DNA of 64,000 nucleotides, taken from the NCBI GenBank assembly GCA_023053545.1, contig JAKZAN010000005.1, positions 6,076,001 through 6,140,000 of the forward strand, given 5' to 3'. Origin of the DNA: Lepidurus packardi. Lineage: Eukaryota; Arthropoda; Branchiopoda; Notostraca; Triopsidae. A program made the translations under genes and the position numbers. The notes below the pieces were generated by a model. It made no database searches. It worked only from the letters and a program-made list of their open reading frames with translations, and was not told where the DNA came from. This document shows, one piece after another, positions 44,289-55,839 of this stretch (the stretch's first letter is position 1; the number at the start of each line of letters is the position of its first letter).

Positions 44289-46660
44289 ATGTTTTTTTTT
44301 TTTTATTTTTTTATTTTTAATACCAACGTAGGCTTCCGCCTATTGTTGGTTATCTTTATTAAATGTCTTTTATTACATCGCTCTTTTAAGCAAATGTTAT
44401 AAACATAAGTGAAGGGAGGGTAGATTAACCGGGGAGTTTACAACACTCCTAAATCATGTTTTTAGCTTCCTTGAAAAACTCACAAACATCTGGGAAAATT
44501 TTTTGATTGGTTAAAAGTGTCTCTGTGTTAAAATGTAGTTTGTGGCTACTTAATTGTCGTAAAAGAGTGGCCCTAAGTCTGTTAAGTCGTCGGCAGTGGT
44601 AGAGTAAGTGGGTAATGTCCTGTCGGGTCTGGTCTTGGCAAGAACAACAATCGTTGTCAGTTTTCTGGACTCTTCGTAAGTAGGATTTGGTAGGGTAGTG
44701 GCCTGTGCGTAGTTGGATTATTGTTGATATTACAGGCTTCGGTAGCTTCAACGTTATAATAGGTTTGTGTAGTGGTCCAGCTCCGAGTTCTTGAAGGCAG
44801 TTTTTTGCTAACATCCAGAGATGTGCCCACTGCTCTATGGTATGTGTGTCGATTTTTTGGTATGCGTCTTTTTCGTTTAGTGGGGGATTGAGCCAAATTG
44901 TCTCCAAGTTGCTTCTTGCCCGTTCGTAACATGTAGTGTATCTCTTCCTTTTTGGAACTGCTGAAGTGGTTGGCCATTTATCCCAGTTCTTGCTCGCGAA
45001 ATTTCTTAGAAGCGATTTTTCTAGTAGAAGACTTAGCGGGGGGAGGCCAGTTTCGATTTCCAAGGCTGTCGTGGGGGTGGAGTTTAATGCTCCTGTAATT
45101 GTTAAGAGTCCTTTCCTGTATATTTGATTCAATGGTTTAAGATTGCTTGGAGAAATGTTGCTCCAGGCTGGGAAGCCAAATCGTAGTTTTGATATTACCG
45201 TGGATTGGAAAAGAGTTTTTAATTGCATACATGATGCGCTTCTCGAGATGTTGCTTATTTTGCGTATTTGTTGTAGGTTAAAATGGCACTCCGAAGCGAG
45301 GTAGCTGGTGTGATGTTGCCAATTTAATTTAGTGTCGTAAATTAGGCCCAAATATTTAACCGTTTCTTTGGGAATGATTTGGATTTGGTCCCAAGTCAAG
45401 GGACATCTTTCTGGGGTCCGTTTTCTTGAGAAATGTATGAGTTCTGTTTTTTCTCTTGAAAACTCTAGATGAAGTTGTTTTCCCCATTTTTCCAAAGCAG
45501 TGATATTGTTTGAGATCAGCTTGACATTGTTCGCACTGGAGCGACCTGACACGTGGATAAGGAGATCATCGGCAAAGGCCTGCGTACGAATTTTCTTCCT
45601 TTGGATGCCACTTAAGGATTTGTTAACATAAATTAAGAAGAGAGTTGGGGAGAGAGGGGAACCTTGTGGTACACCTTTCGTTACCGTGAGAATTGGACTG
45701 GACTCCGTTTTGCATTGAATATATGCCGTACGATTTTTAAGGAAGCTTTTGGTCCAAAGTATTAATTTTTGTGGGGCTTGGATTTTATAGAGTTCTTTAA
45801 TTAACTTAGTGTGGCATACATTGTCAAAGCACCTTTTATGTCCAATAACAGGGCTGTGTGAATTTTTCCTTTGTTGAAACTTGTCAAGATTGCGTTGCTT
45901 AGTTGGATCTGAGCGTCGGTAGTGGATCGGTTGGGTCTAAAGCCCCACTGAGCGTCGGAGAGTATGTTTCCGGTTTCCAGGAATATTTTCAGTCGTTTGG
46001 AAATGGCTTTTTCCAGTATTTTCCCCAGAATCGGAAGAAGCGTTATGGGACGAAAATTTTTTATGGATGAGTAGTCCGTTTTGTTCGGCTTAGGTAGTGG
46101 TAGGACCTTTGCTGCTTTCCATGATTGAGGATAATGTCCCAGGGTAAAGGATGCGTTGTAAATTTGTAACACTGTCTTGCCAATTGTACTCCAGAGTTCT
46201 TTTAGGACGTTGGCTTGAATGGAGTCCACGCCTGGGGCTTTAAAGGGTTTTAGACTCGGTACGATTTCTCGAATTTCCTCGGGGGAGAAGGGAGCAGTCA
46301 AATCCGAGTCCTTGTGTCTTCCGTTCTTGGGAACGTGGGATGTAGGGGGATTTAAAACTGATGTAGGTGAGTTTGTTATAGGGGTTCCACCAATACTAAC
46401 AATGTTACCAATACTTGAATTCAATAGAAAAGAATGTGCTCAGCCAGAAATGTCCACAGACGAAACTTTTCCCTCCTGCCTGGCGGCGTCTTCGCGTTCT
46501 TCAGTCGAGTCTTCCAGCACCCGTTTGACCCCTGACCCCAGAAAAGTTTTCGCTGTATTTGCCATTTAAGACCTATTGTATGGCACAGCGAAGACTTTTC
46601 TGTCCCACAGGAAGTTAAAAGACCAACTGTTGCAGCTAAAGACCTAACCGACCACAACAC
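44289..46660 (-). mobile_element. Jockey-like LINE, 5'-truncated and frameshifted
   Basis: The reverse-transcriptase domain is recognised by FRPITLLPILGKILEKAIS, QWGFRPNRSTTDAQ, GVPQGSPLSPTLF and the catalytic AFADD (FADD at 45567-45576). A C-terminal Cys/His region (CCSCQ...HLLYHC) follows, as in the jockey group. The frame breaks at about 45826-45832, where a single base appears to be missing in the segment equivalent to AFDNV. Another frame change lies near 46424. No apurinic endonuclease is present, so the copy is 5'-truncated; its left limit is uncertain. The 3' end has a short hairpin (ACCAACGTAGGC near 44322) and an A-rich tail (plus-strand T-rich 44290-44318). The element is dead as a coding unit. 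Confidence 0.85.
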
Positions 46661-47431
46661 TTGGAACTCCTGTCATACCTTTTCTTCTGGTTCTCCTGGC
46701 GGCTCCCACAGAAGATGAAATAATAGCTGTCTCCACGCATCCTCAGTTTAGCAGACAAAAAAGTTGCGGTTCTCTTTTTCTTCTCCAAAAGGATGGCAAA
46801 AGGCACGGGGATAAAGTTGGCCGACTGGAAAGGGGGGGAGGTAACGATTAATATGGACGAGTTCACGGATTTTTTCGCAAGTTTGAGGATTAAGATTCCT
46901 TACTGGCGTGAATCCTACCCAACGGCTTTGATTGAGCGCCCTGTTTTTAATACATATCTTATTATCGCGCAATTAGTGGGTTATAACTACAAACACCAGA
47001 CACAGAAAGTTGAGAACATCAATGAAGTCACTATTGTATGGCATGTCCCAATAATCACTGACAGAACAGTCACAGCAAACCGCCCAGACAGTGCTGGACG
47101 ATAAGAGAGGAAAACCTGCCTGCTATAATTGACTCGAACATCATCTTGAAACATACAGAAAAGACATCCAAGTATAAAGACTAGGAAATCGAGGTCAGCA
47201 GAATGTGGAATTGCAAGACGAAGACTGTGCCAGTGGTAATCGGAGCTTTGGGTACAATAAAGAAACATTTTGATCAAACCCTGAATATGCTCCCGGGTCA
47301 CCCGTCAGCCGGATAAATGCACAAAATAGCACTTATGGGAACTTAACGCATTCTTCGAAAGGTGCTTGGGTAAAATTTTTTATCTCTTCTTGAGTTCTGG
47401 TTTTACCACGTAATAAAAGTCAGGAAATAAA

Positions 47432-47466
47432 AGTAATAATAGTAATAATAATAATAATAATAATAA
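47432..47466. repeat. (TAA)n microsatellite
   Basis: About 35 bp of AAT/TAA repeats with one or two interruptions near the start. Confidence 0.9.
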
Positions 47467-47502
47467 TGCCAGAAGCAACAAATAGGCGTGGTTTAGAAGC
47501 GA

Positions 47503-47520
47503 GCCTGGCCCGGGCCAGGC
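47503..47520. repeat. 18-bp perfect palindrome GCCTGGCCCGGGCCAGGC
   Basis: Self-complementary, GC-only palindrome in AT-rich surroundings, inside the transposon-rich gap. Confidence 0.9.
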
Positions 47521-47694
47521 GAGACAAACCTGTACAAAATCGGTGAGTTGATAGCACTTGAAAACACAATCGTTTCGCATTTTGCGTTTGGTTCGCATTT
47601 TAGTTCGCAATCTTGAAAAGATTGATTCAATAGAGAATTGATTCACTAGAGAAAGATTGATTGATTCAATAGAGAAAGATTGGCTAAAATTGTT

Positions 47695-47998
47695 CCCATG
47701 GTTGACTTGATCGCACTCTATATTCAGCTGCAAGATCCACAACCCTAGCTCCTGAGTCTTTTTTATCTATGATTTCTTGCTTCACTTCAATAGTAAGTGC
47801 TTTTCTACTCTTCCTACTGTCTTCTTAGGTGCCATTTTGACAACATTAAAAAACAATGTTACCAAATTTAAAATGTAAAAAACACAACAGAGCACGCGTG
47901 CGGTTCGTAATGCGGGACCACGCTCGTTATGCGGAACATTTTCCGGCACGCGCGCGCGTTCGTAATGCAGAACGTCCGTTATGCGAGGCACCACTGGA
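47695..47998 (-). mobile_element. Decayed pogo/Tigger-type DNA transposon fragment
   Basis: On the minus strand the fragment starts with a terminal sequence CAGTGGTGCCTCGCATAACG. Repeated GCATAACG/GCATTACGAACG words and then an ATG follow, encoding MAPKKTVGR. After a frame break it reads TIEVKQEIIDKKDSGARV and DLAAEYRV, the CENP-B/pogo N-terminal helix-turn-helix. The end sequence and helix order match Tigger-like elements as I know them. The remaining transposase and the second TIR are missing or unrecognisable, and the reading frame has stops. Confidence 0.7.
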
Positions 47999-47999
47999 T

Positions 48000-48526
48000 A
48001 TAGTAAGTGTACGATAAGTCAACACTTAGTTGGGGTTCCGAGCAAATATATTTTCTAAGAACAGCACAAAATAAACCAAAAGAGAAAACTACTACCGCTG
48101 GCCATCCCATTCTGACTTTATTCACCTTCAGCATGGCATAGTCTTAATTTTCACAGCTTCTTTTGACTCGCGATGAAAAATTCCCCGTCAGTGTCCGACC
48201 CCTTATCCAAGATGTACAGCGGGGCCGGCACAAGAGGCGGAGACTTTTATAGAAGAGAACCAGTTTGTTAGCATCTGTATGGCCTTCACCGTTTCTTCGG
48301 TCGCCGCGTTGCTGTAAGCTACAAGCAAGAAGGCAGAACGTCATAGAACCGCCCGAGACGCCGGAAGTGTACGTTCATGAAGTTTCTTTGTCGTCATGTG
48401 TCTTTGTGTTTTCCCCACTAGAAAAGTATGTTAAAAATGTACATGGGTTGTATCAAACAACAAGAAATTCGCTCTAAATAGACCATACGGTTTGACGATA
48501 GTGAGCTATTGTGTGGCACCGGAAAT
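48000..48526. other. Spacer upstream of the NLR-type gene
   Basis: No coding exon supported. An in-frame stop lies at about 48478-48480, so the NLR reading frame cannot extend further 5' without splicing. Confidence 0.45.
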
Positions 48527-51500
48527 ATGTCGACCATCAAACCGAATAATATCTGCATTTGTGGTGTGGTTTCTGACCTGGAACTCATTTCAGAGCCACC
48601 ACCTAACAGCAAAGTCAAGAACAACTCCTGTCCTTGGGTTTTTCCGAACAGTACCATAAACCCTCCCGTCAAAACTGAGACGGAATACAATAATGAGAGC
48701 GCTGATGATGATAGCGAAGAAGAACTCGACGAGTTTAGTGACGAATTATACAAGAGCGTTTCATATACAACGGACATTTCCACCCAAAATGTGTCTGTTG
48801 ACAGCGGATCAACAGTCCATATCGGTCCATCTGTATCCGCCAATCACAGTTATAACAACGTGCGACTCGGCACAGTTCCTTCGTATCGCAGTGAAAGATC
48901 CGGCTCAGCATCTGGGTGTTCGAGTTGTTCTTCAGGGGTAAAGGACAACAACTTAGCTGTGCGGGATGTATCCGTGAAGGGCGACGATAACAAAATACAC
49001 TTTGGAACTATCAAGAACGAGAATCTTTGTTACAATATCGAACGAGCGGAATCCGTCATCATAAAACATATCAAAGTCCGCCATTACCCTCCATGTGGCC
49101 ATGTATGTCCGAATCTTCTTTCTTTTCCCTCCCTGAATTCCTACTAAAGGCTTTTGACTTCTTATCTAATCAAAGGTGTGATTTTTAATAATTTGCGTGC
49201 TCTTTATTATTTTTTCAACTGTTAAGGCTCCGATAGCTCCTCAGCCGTCGAACGTAGTCAGCGATTCCCAAGTCAGAATCGTTACCGAAGTTCAGCAATT
49301 CTTACAGAAGCGTTATCTGCACCGTATGTCGAAAATCCACCCACTGCCATGGTGCGCCGATTTTCGGTTACATCTTGACGAGTTTTATACTACTTTACAA
49401 CTGGTGACGGGAAATCGACGCGGCGGCCACGCAGATGAACAACAGATCAACATGGAGCAAGTCTTAAATGGCAAAAATGTACGAAATCATCTTACTTTAA
49501 ACTAAGCTCGTCTGAAAAACAGTGATATGAATAGGATGAAGGATTACATTCAGGGCGGTCCAGTAGAACTCTCATAGAAGGATACCCAGGTTATGGCAAA
49601 TCGACCTTAACGTTGAGGATCGCGACTGACTGGGCGTCAGGAAGGCCGTATGTGCATCGTTTTACCCTGGTTTTTCTTATCCAGCTACGGGATTTCCAGG
49701 TAAGTTTGTCAACAAAGCAACATATGCATGGTAATTCTGACACTTTGAAAACTAGGGTGACTTGCAAGAGTACATCTTTAAGGCGTTATACCCACAAGAG
49801 CGTGAACAAGAACAAACATCCTTATGGAACTACATGCGTGATAACCAGGAAAATATTCTTTTCATCTTGGACGGATTAGATGAGCTACCTCGCGACAAGC
49901 AAGGTCCTATCGACGCACTGCTGAAAGGAAATTTGTTTGATAAGGTAACCAACAGCCTTTGATTAATTATATACATTTTAGAGTTTATAATTTTTACGCG
50001 TAAACTATGACGCCACTTTGGAAGAATGTAACTATTTACAGCAAAACTCACTAAAAGAAATAAGAGTTAGGCATATATAAAGTTTGCACGTAATACATTC
50101 TTTAAAATCGATTTTCCTATAACTTGTGAAAGTTGTTATCTGACCTATCTTGTCGGATCCCGAAAAGACCGAGAAGTTACAGATTGAAAGTCACCAGCAT
50201 CTACATTGTTATACTAAGAACCGTGCATTGTGAGCAGCTTATATGTTTGTAATTCTTCTTTCCATGCCACCCAAAAGTTCTGTCTCGGACAAAAGCTTAC
50301 ATTGTGCCAGGTCATTTAATAAGTTTAAACCAGCCAACATCATAAACAGATATGCACATTAAGAAAACGCCTATTTCGTTCATATTCCCTACAGCATGTC
50401 TCTCCTGTTTTCCAACCTGTCTCTACGACTTTGTGGAAGGAAAATTAGTTCTTTCAAGCCAACCTCATTTTTCATTATTCTTTATTTGGTTTACGGGGTT
50501 TTCCCGTGTGAACCTGCATATCCGGAACACTTCGCAGACTAACAATAGATTTACCATCCTTAGAATTCAAAGTTTTCTGAGAAGTCCGAATATTATAATA
50601 TATACATGATTCTGTGTATTTCCAGGCCAACGTCATTGTGACTTCCCGTCCGGTTTCGAGCGATAACAGCGTACTGAGCGTCTGTTCCCGCCGCATCGCC
50701 GTTCGCGGTTTTAGCCAGCAACAAACGGAACAATTTGTCCGGAAATACTTCGAGATGCACGAGAAACCAGAGTGCGCGACTCGGCTGGTAACATTCGTCT
50801 TTGGCCCGCGTTCGACTTGCCGTCATTTGGCTTCCTGTCCGTTGACTTGTCTACTCCTCTGCGTCCTGTTTGACGACAATGGCGATACGCTCCTCACCAA
50901 GGTGACTGACGTATACCGCCAGTTGGTTAATTGCCTCGTCCGCCGGGCCAATCTTGTCAGCAATGGCAACAACTATAAGGAGAGCGAAAAGGCACTTAAT
51001 GATTTTGGAGAACTCTGTCTCCAAAGTTTGGCACGTGACATCTTTACATTTACCTCCGACGAGCTCTACCGAGCCTTACACGGTTCTACTGAGACCCTAC
51101 TAAGCCTAGGCCTCCTGGTTCAAAGCTGCACTCTGCAGTCCAGCACCCGGATACAGAAGGAAGAGTGCTATCAGCTAATGCACAAAACGTTTCTAGAATT
51201 CTTAGCCGCTAAATACCTACATTCGCTCATATTTTCCAAAAATAGCGAGCGCTTTCGACAGGAATTCTTGACATTGCTGTCGGTGAGAGATGAAACTTTG
51301 CGTTTGGTTTTGAAGTTCCTGGTGGGATTATTGGGCGAGCAGGCCCACATGGTCATCATACGCTTACCGGAACTGAATTTGAGAGAATATATCTTGTATG
51401 AGCTGTTGGAGGAGTGCGGATCCAGTGCTGCTAACGTGAAAGCACTATCTAGTGTGCTGAGCGAGGACTTCGTCTCAGTACTGACGAATCAGCTTGAACT

Positions 51501-54500
51501 GGAAGCCTGGGCTGGGATTTTAGCATTGGCAGACTGTAAGATTCAGTCTGTGAAATTACAATGGGTGTCGCAGCCGCCATTAGAATCACTAGCCCTGGAC
51601 GCATTCGTGACTGCGTTTCTTCAGAACCATTCCGTCACGACACTTACGGTAACATCATCATTGGGATTGCAACTGGAGGACACGGAAATCGCAACCATGG
51701 CTAATTGCACGGCACAAGTCTTGCGTAAACAAGGTTTAAAGCATTTCTCCATCGAGTTGTCAGGAGATACATATTCACAAGCCTTGTCCGAAGCAATCGC
51801 GAATACTTTTTTGCAATTTCGAATACCGGACTTGTCGAGTGTGGCCCTGGCGGTCGATTTGAATAATGTCCAGTTGCAGACGCTCTGCGGCAGTATGGTT
51901 AATCTGACTGGCCTCAAAAATGTCAGTTTTACGAAATTAAGTTGCGGACCCGAAGGCTATCAAGCACTGGGCAACTTATTGCTGGGAAATAGAGCTCTGG
52001 ATCAACTCAAAGGTAAATAAATTTTTCCACAAAGTTGTTATTTCTACTGTCGCAATCTTAAATCATTGCTTAAAAGCGATTACTACGATTAGAATGAATA
52101 GCTTGAAAGTATGTTAGGCTCTGAATGTTTTTAAAGAAAAAAAGAAGTCTGAGAAATTACTAATTCACGAACGAGAAGTTATGAAGTATTGCATAAGTAA
52201 TTACGAATAATGTAAACTTTTCCATAATCGCGAATTTTTGGTCTATCTCCACCATCTCTTTTGCCGTAAGGCAGTTGAAGCTCTTCTATTGCTACTATTG
52301 CGACATTGTACTACCTACCAAAGCCGAAAAATTTAAATTTATGTTTTCTGTCTTTCCTAGTTTCAGTGCATCTGTTCAAGCCGCTACCTTCAATATTAGA
52401 TCAAATGACGTCTGGTTCCCCGGAAGGTATGACTCAGTGGGAGCCACTTTTGATCAAAGAAGCTCGCCGTCGAATCGACGGCCTCTCAACACTAAAAAAA
52501 CTTGCTATGAGTATCGAAAAATTAGAAACACACGAACTAGCACAAGGAGCACACACCTCGCTCAAAAAAGGTGAGGAAGAAGAAGCATGTACCCGGTCTG
52601 TAAGCCCAAATTCGATGGCTTCAACTCCGGAATCTTCAACGGATGAATTGGTTGAAGATGGTTACAAAAATGAAGAGATGTACGACGAGAACTACCTACC
52701 CAACTTTGACGCACTCAACCTGAACGGAAACGACGTCCAAAGTGATTCAGCTATAAAAATAACTACCATAAGCATTAAACCTAAAAAACCGAAAAGATTG
52801 GCTCGCACACGTGGCCGGCATTTTGCCAGGGACAATTTATGCTCAAAACAAAGCGGTAATATAATTTTAAATCTATCTAAAGACGGGAACTAAGCGTTTT
52901 CTTCGTTAGATTCTACAGTCCAACCAAATTTACCATTTGCACAGCAAGTGTGCACTCCTGAGTTCCATCTCAGTGGCTTTCATTCTTTGATATCAGCGCT
53001 GAGAGACACACGTTGTCATTTAAAACGTCTCGATTTAACCAACTGTCTTCTGAAAGCGCGAGATATGGTTTGTCTGAGTCAGTCTTTGGCTATCAACACT
53101 ACTTTAAAGGCATTACGCGTTGCAGGTTTACGAGAGTAATATTCATCTTTTGTTTATTTAAATAGTGTACTCAATGAGTTGTTTTCAATCCCAGTGTTGA
53201 TGCAGCAATGGCAATCGTTGAAGGTCTACTGTTTAACACGAGTTTAACCTGGCTCGATCTCACGTCTTTCAAACTGCAACTCGACGCTAGGCAAACTGAA
53301 CACGTCTTGCGAATACTAACTAGCCGAAGCCACGAAGTGCACCAGCTTTCACTAGCTGGTTGGTCTTTTCAAGTGGAGGTAAAGCATCGAATAAGTTAAC
53401 TGGCAGGCTATAAAAGCCTAACAAACTTTAACGATTTCAAACTGAACTTCGATTTACTTATTTAATCATTTTTTAACTTTTTCTTTTCGCAATAGGACGC
53501 TGCACTTCTGACGCAGGCCAACAATTTTATGAATTCAAAGACTTGTCCAATACAGGAGCTCAACCTCTCGGACTGCCATCTCTACGTCCGTCTCTCCCCA
53601 ACTCAAGCGCCAAATAAAGCAGCCATGCTGGTTTCTGCCAACGGCCCAGAACGAAAAAACTCGAAAGATTATATGTTGTTAAATTCATCGTCTTCTTTTG
53701 CCGCTTTACCAGCATTAGTACTGCAACGTCCTCAAGAAGACTTCAATCATCCTAACGAAGATCGATTACTGCTCAATGGCCGAAGACTGGGAAAAGCTGG
53801 TCCTTGGCCCAGTATTAAGAAATTAGCTTTGAGTGGCACCTCCGTAACAGTGACAATTATGGGCCAAACCAGACGGACATTTCGTGGATTGCTGCTTCTG
53901 CAGCAATTGCAAGAATTCACCAATCTGAAGGATTTACGGTTAGATGAACGGCCTGAACACGAGAAGCCAGAAACACTGGACGACGACGCCACTCGCGATA
54001 CTTTTCGTTATATTGCTCGTAAATTTGGGCACAGTTTACGCAAATTGCATATATCGGGCTGGCATTTCTGCTGGTCGAAACCTGAGCAAACCATGACAGT
54101 AATGACTAACGAACTGCGCAAATGCCAGCTTCTGGATTACTTAAAGCTCAATTTCGTGCGGTACTGCGTTGGGTCGGTGCAAGGCAATAGAAAACGCGAA
54201 AACCCTATGAAAACGCAAAAACACTATGCAAAAGAAAAGGAAAAATCACACAGTTTTCTCAAAGCGGTTGCCCAGGGTCTACCCCACCTACGGGAAGTGT
54301 CATTAATTGGCATGGAGATTAACGAACTGCAAGCGTTCGAATTTGCAGAAGTTTTGCGTAGCAAGTGGCCTAAAGAGAAAGAGAGCTTGCGACTCCATGT
54401 GCGATTACTGAAACCGGAGGCTGAACGGGCCCTCATACATGGCTTATCTTCAGGTTTAAAACTGTTCTGCGAAGATGTAGGGGGTATGCAAGGGACATGG

Positions 54501-54695
54501 CTAGTGAAGCGACGCCAGAAATTGTGTGGCGCACTCCTCACCATGTTCCGCCACGGAGTGAAACCTAAATATGACGAATATGACCAAAACGACAATGATC
54601 ACCCAGGATACAGTCGAACATGGGTAGGCAATAATCTCACCCAGTCGTCTTTCGTCTTTGATTCGGGTATTCTAAGCGCACATTACGTAGCCTGA
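48527..54695 (+). CDS. NLR-type protein: RHIM-like N-terminus, NACHT, LRR
   Basis: Nine coding exons (48527-49102, 49227-49478, 49535-49699, 49756-49944, 50626-52012, 52367-52855, 52910-53135, 53195-53378, 53496-54695) close in frame to 1555 aa. Residues 1-192 are disordered and acidic and carry VSVDSGSTVHIG (89-100), NNVRLG (110-115) and VSVKGDDNKIHFG (148-160), like invertebrate cryptic RHIM motifs. A pre-NACHT helical block (LPWCADFRLHLDEFYTTLQL) leads to Walker A GYPGYGKST (292-300), Walker B ILFILDGLDELP (365-376) and a sensor-1 segment NVIVTSRP, then winged-helix-like sequence. Leucine-rich repeats run from about residue 650 to the C-terminus. I infer a cytosolic innate sensor that could signal by amyloid seeding. 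One exon-6 acceptor is ambiguous by two codons. Insects lack typical NLRs, so the taxon matters. Confidence 0.85.
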
Positions 54696-54965
54696 AAATC
54701 GTCTTTTAGCCATTTATAATGTTAACTTACATACAAATTGGAGTGTGAGCATTTGCACAAATATCTATAGTTTTCTACAAAATAATTATTCTCGTAAAAA
54801 CATTCAATGTAAATAAGCTTTCAAACAGAACGTAGTGTTTATTTTAAGGCTTTGCAACCCCAACAATGAATGGAGTATAGTTGACTACTGAGTTGACTTC
54901 AAAGTCGGCTAATGAGTTATCAAGTGTACTTCCAAGTCTACAGGCTGGTAAAAGGCGCCGTATAG

Positions 54966-55742
54966 TCAATTCCCAAGCATTTTAGGCTTTTCTTTGTCCT
55001 TTTCTCGTAAACTTTTAATCATTTTGTTCACTTTACTCGCACTATAGCGAATCGATTTCAATGGACCAGCAGTAACAATACCTTTCAGGCTTTGTGACCA
55101 GCTCGAACGCCAAACTATCCGTTGTAGTGCTAAAATATACACACAATACGCTAATCAAATACGTAAGAAAATACTCAATGGTTTCACCTTTTTGCACCAA
55201 TTCGGGACAATCCGTGTCATGGGCAGCTGCACGTAAAACATCTTCCACGTCATGATACTTGCCATCCTTGTTCCATTCGTTGACAAGTTCTTGCTATAGG
55301 AATCAGAGATGTTCTTTTAGATGAAGTCATTTGACAAGTTTTTGCTATAGGAATCAGAGTAGAAATTGTTACCACTTTTGTATAGCGCCACGTACCTGAA
55401 CAGTTTTGGGAAGCAAGTTCAGATGGAACAGTCGTGTGGAAGGACTGGAATCTTGCTCCAAGCATCCCTTATTCGGATAATAAAGCAAGCGATCAGCCAA
55501 AGCGGGAAAGTAGGGCGAATACAATTGATTAAAGCGCTGCAAATGAGGCCCGACAATCTTGTCCACTTTGTGCTTGTCTTCTCCAAAAATCATTCGAAAG
55601 TCGCCTAAAGAAGATGTTAACAACGTTCACTGTGGGTCAAACTTCTCACATGTAGTATGAAACACAATGTAGCTCAGTGTGGTTTATACTACTCAAGTGT
55701 CACTCTGCTACTTCGTCATTTCTTTCTCGACTTTTTTTTACC

Positions 55743-55839
<97 letters not shown>

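Noticed and set aside
46793..47104. 103-aa plus ORF between the LINE and the pogo relic
   Set aside because: No recognised domain; in transposon-rich DNA it may be part of an unidentified element, but nothing supports a gene.
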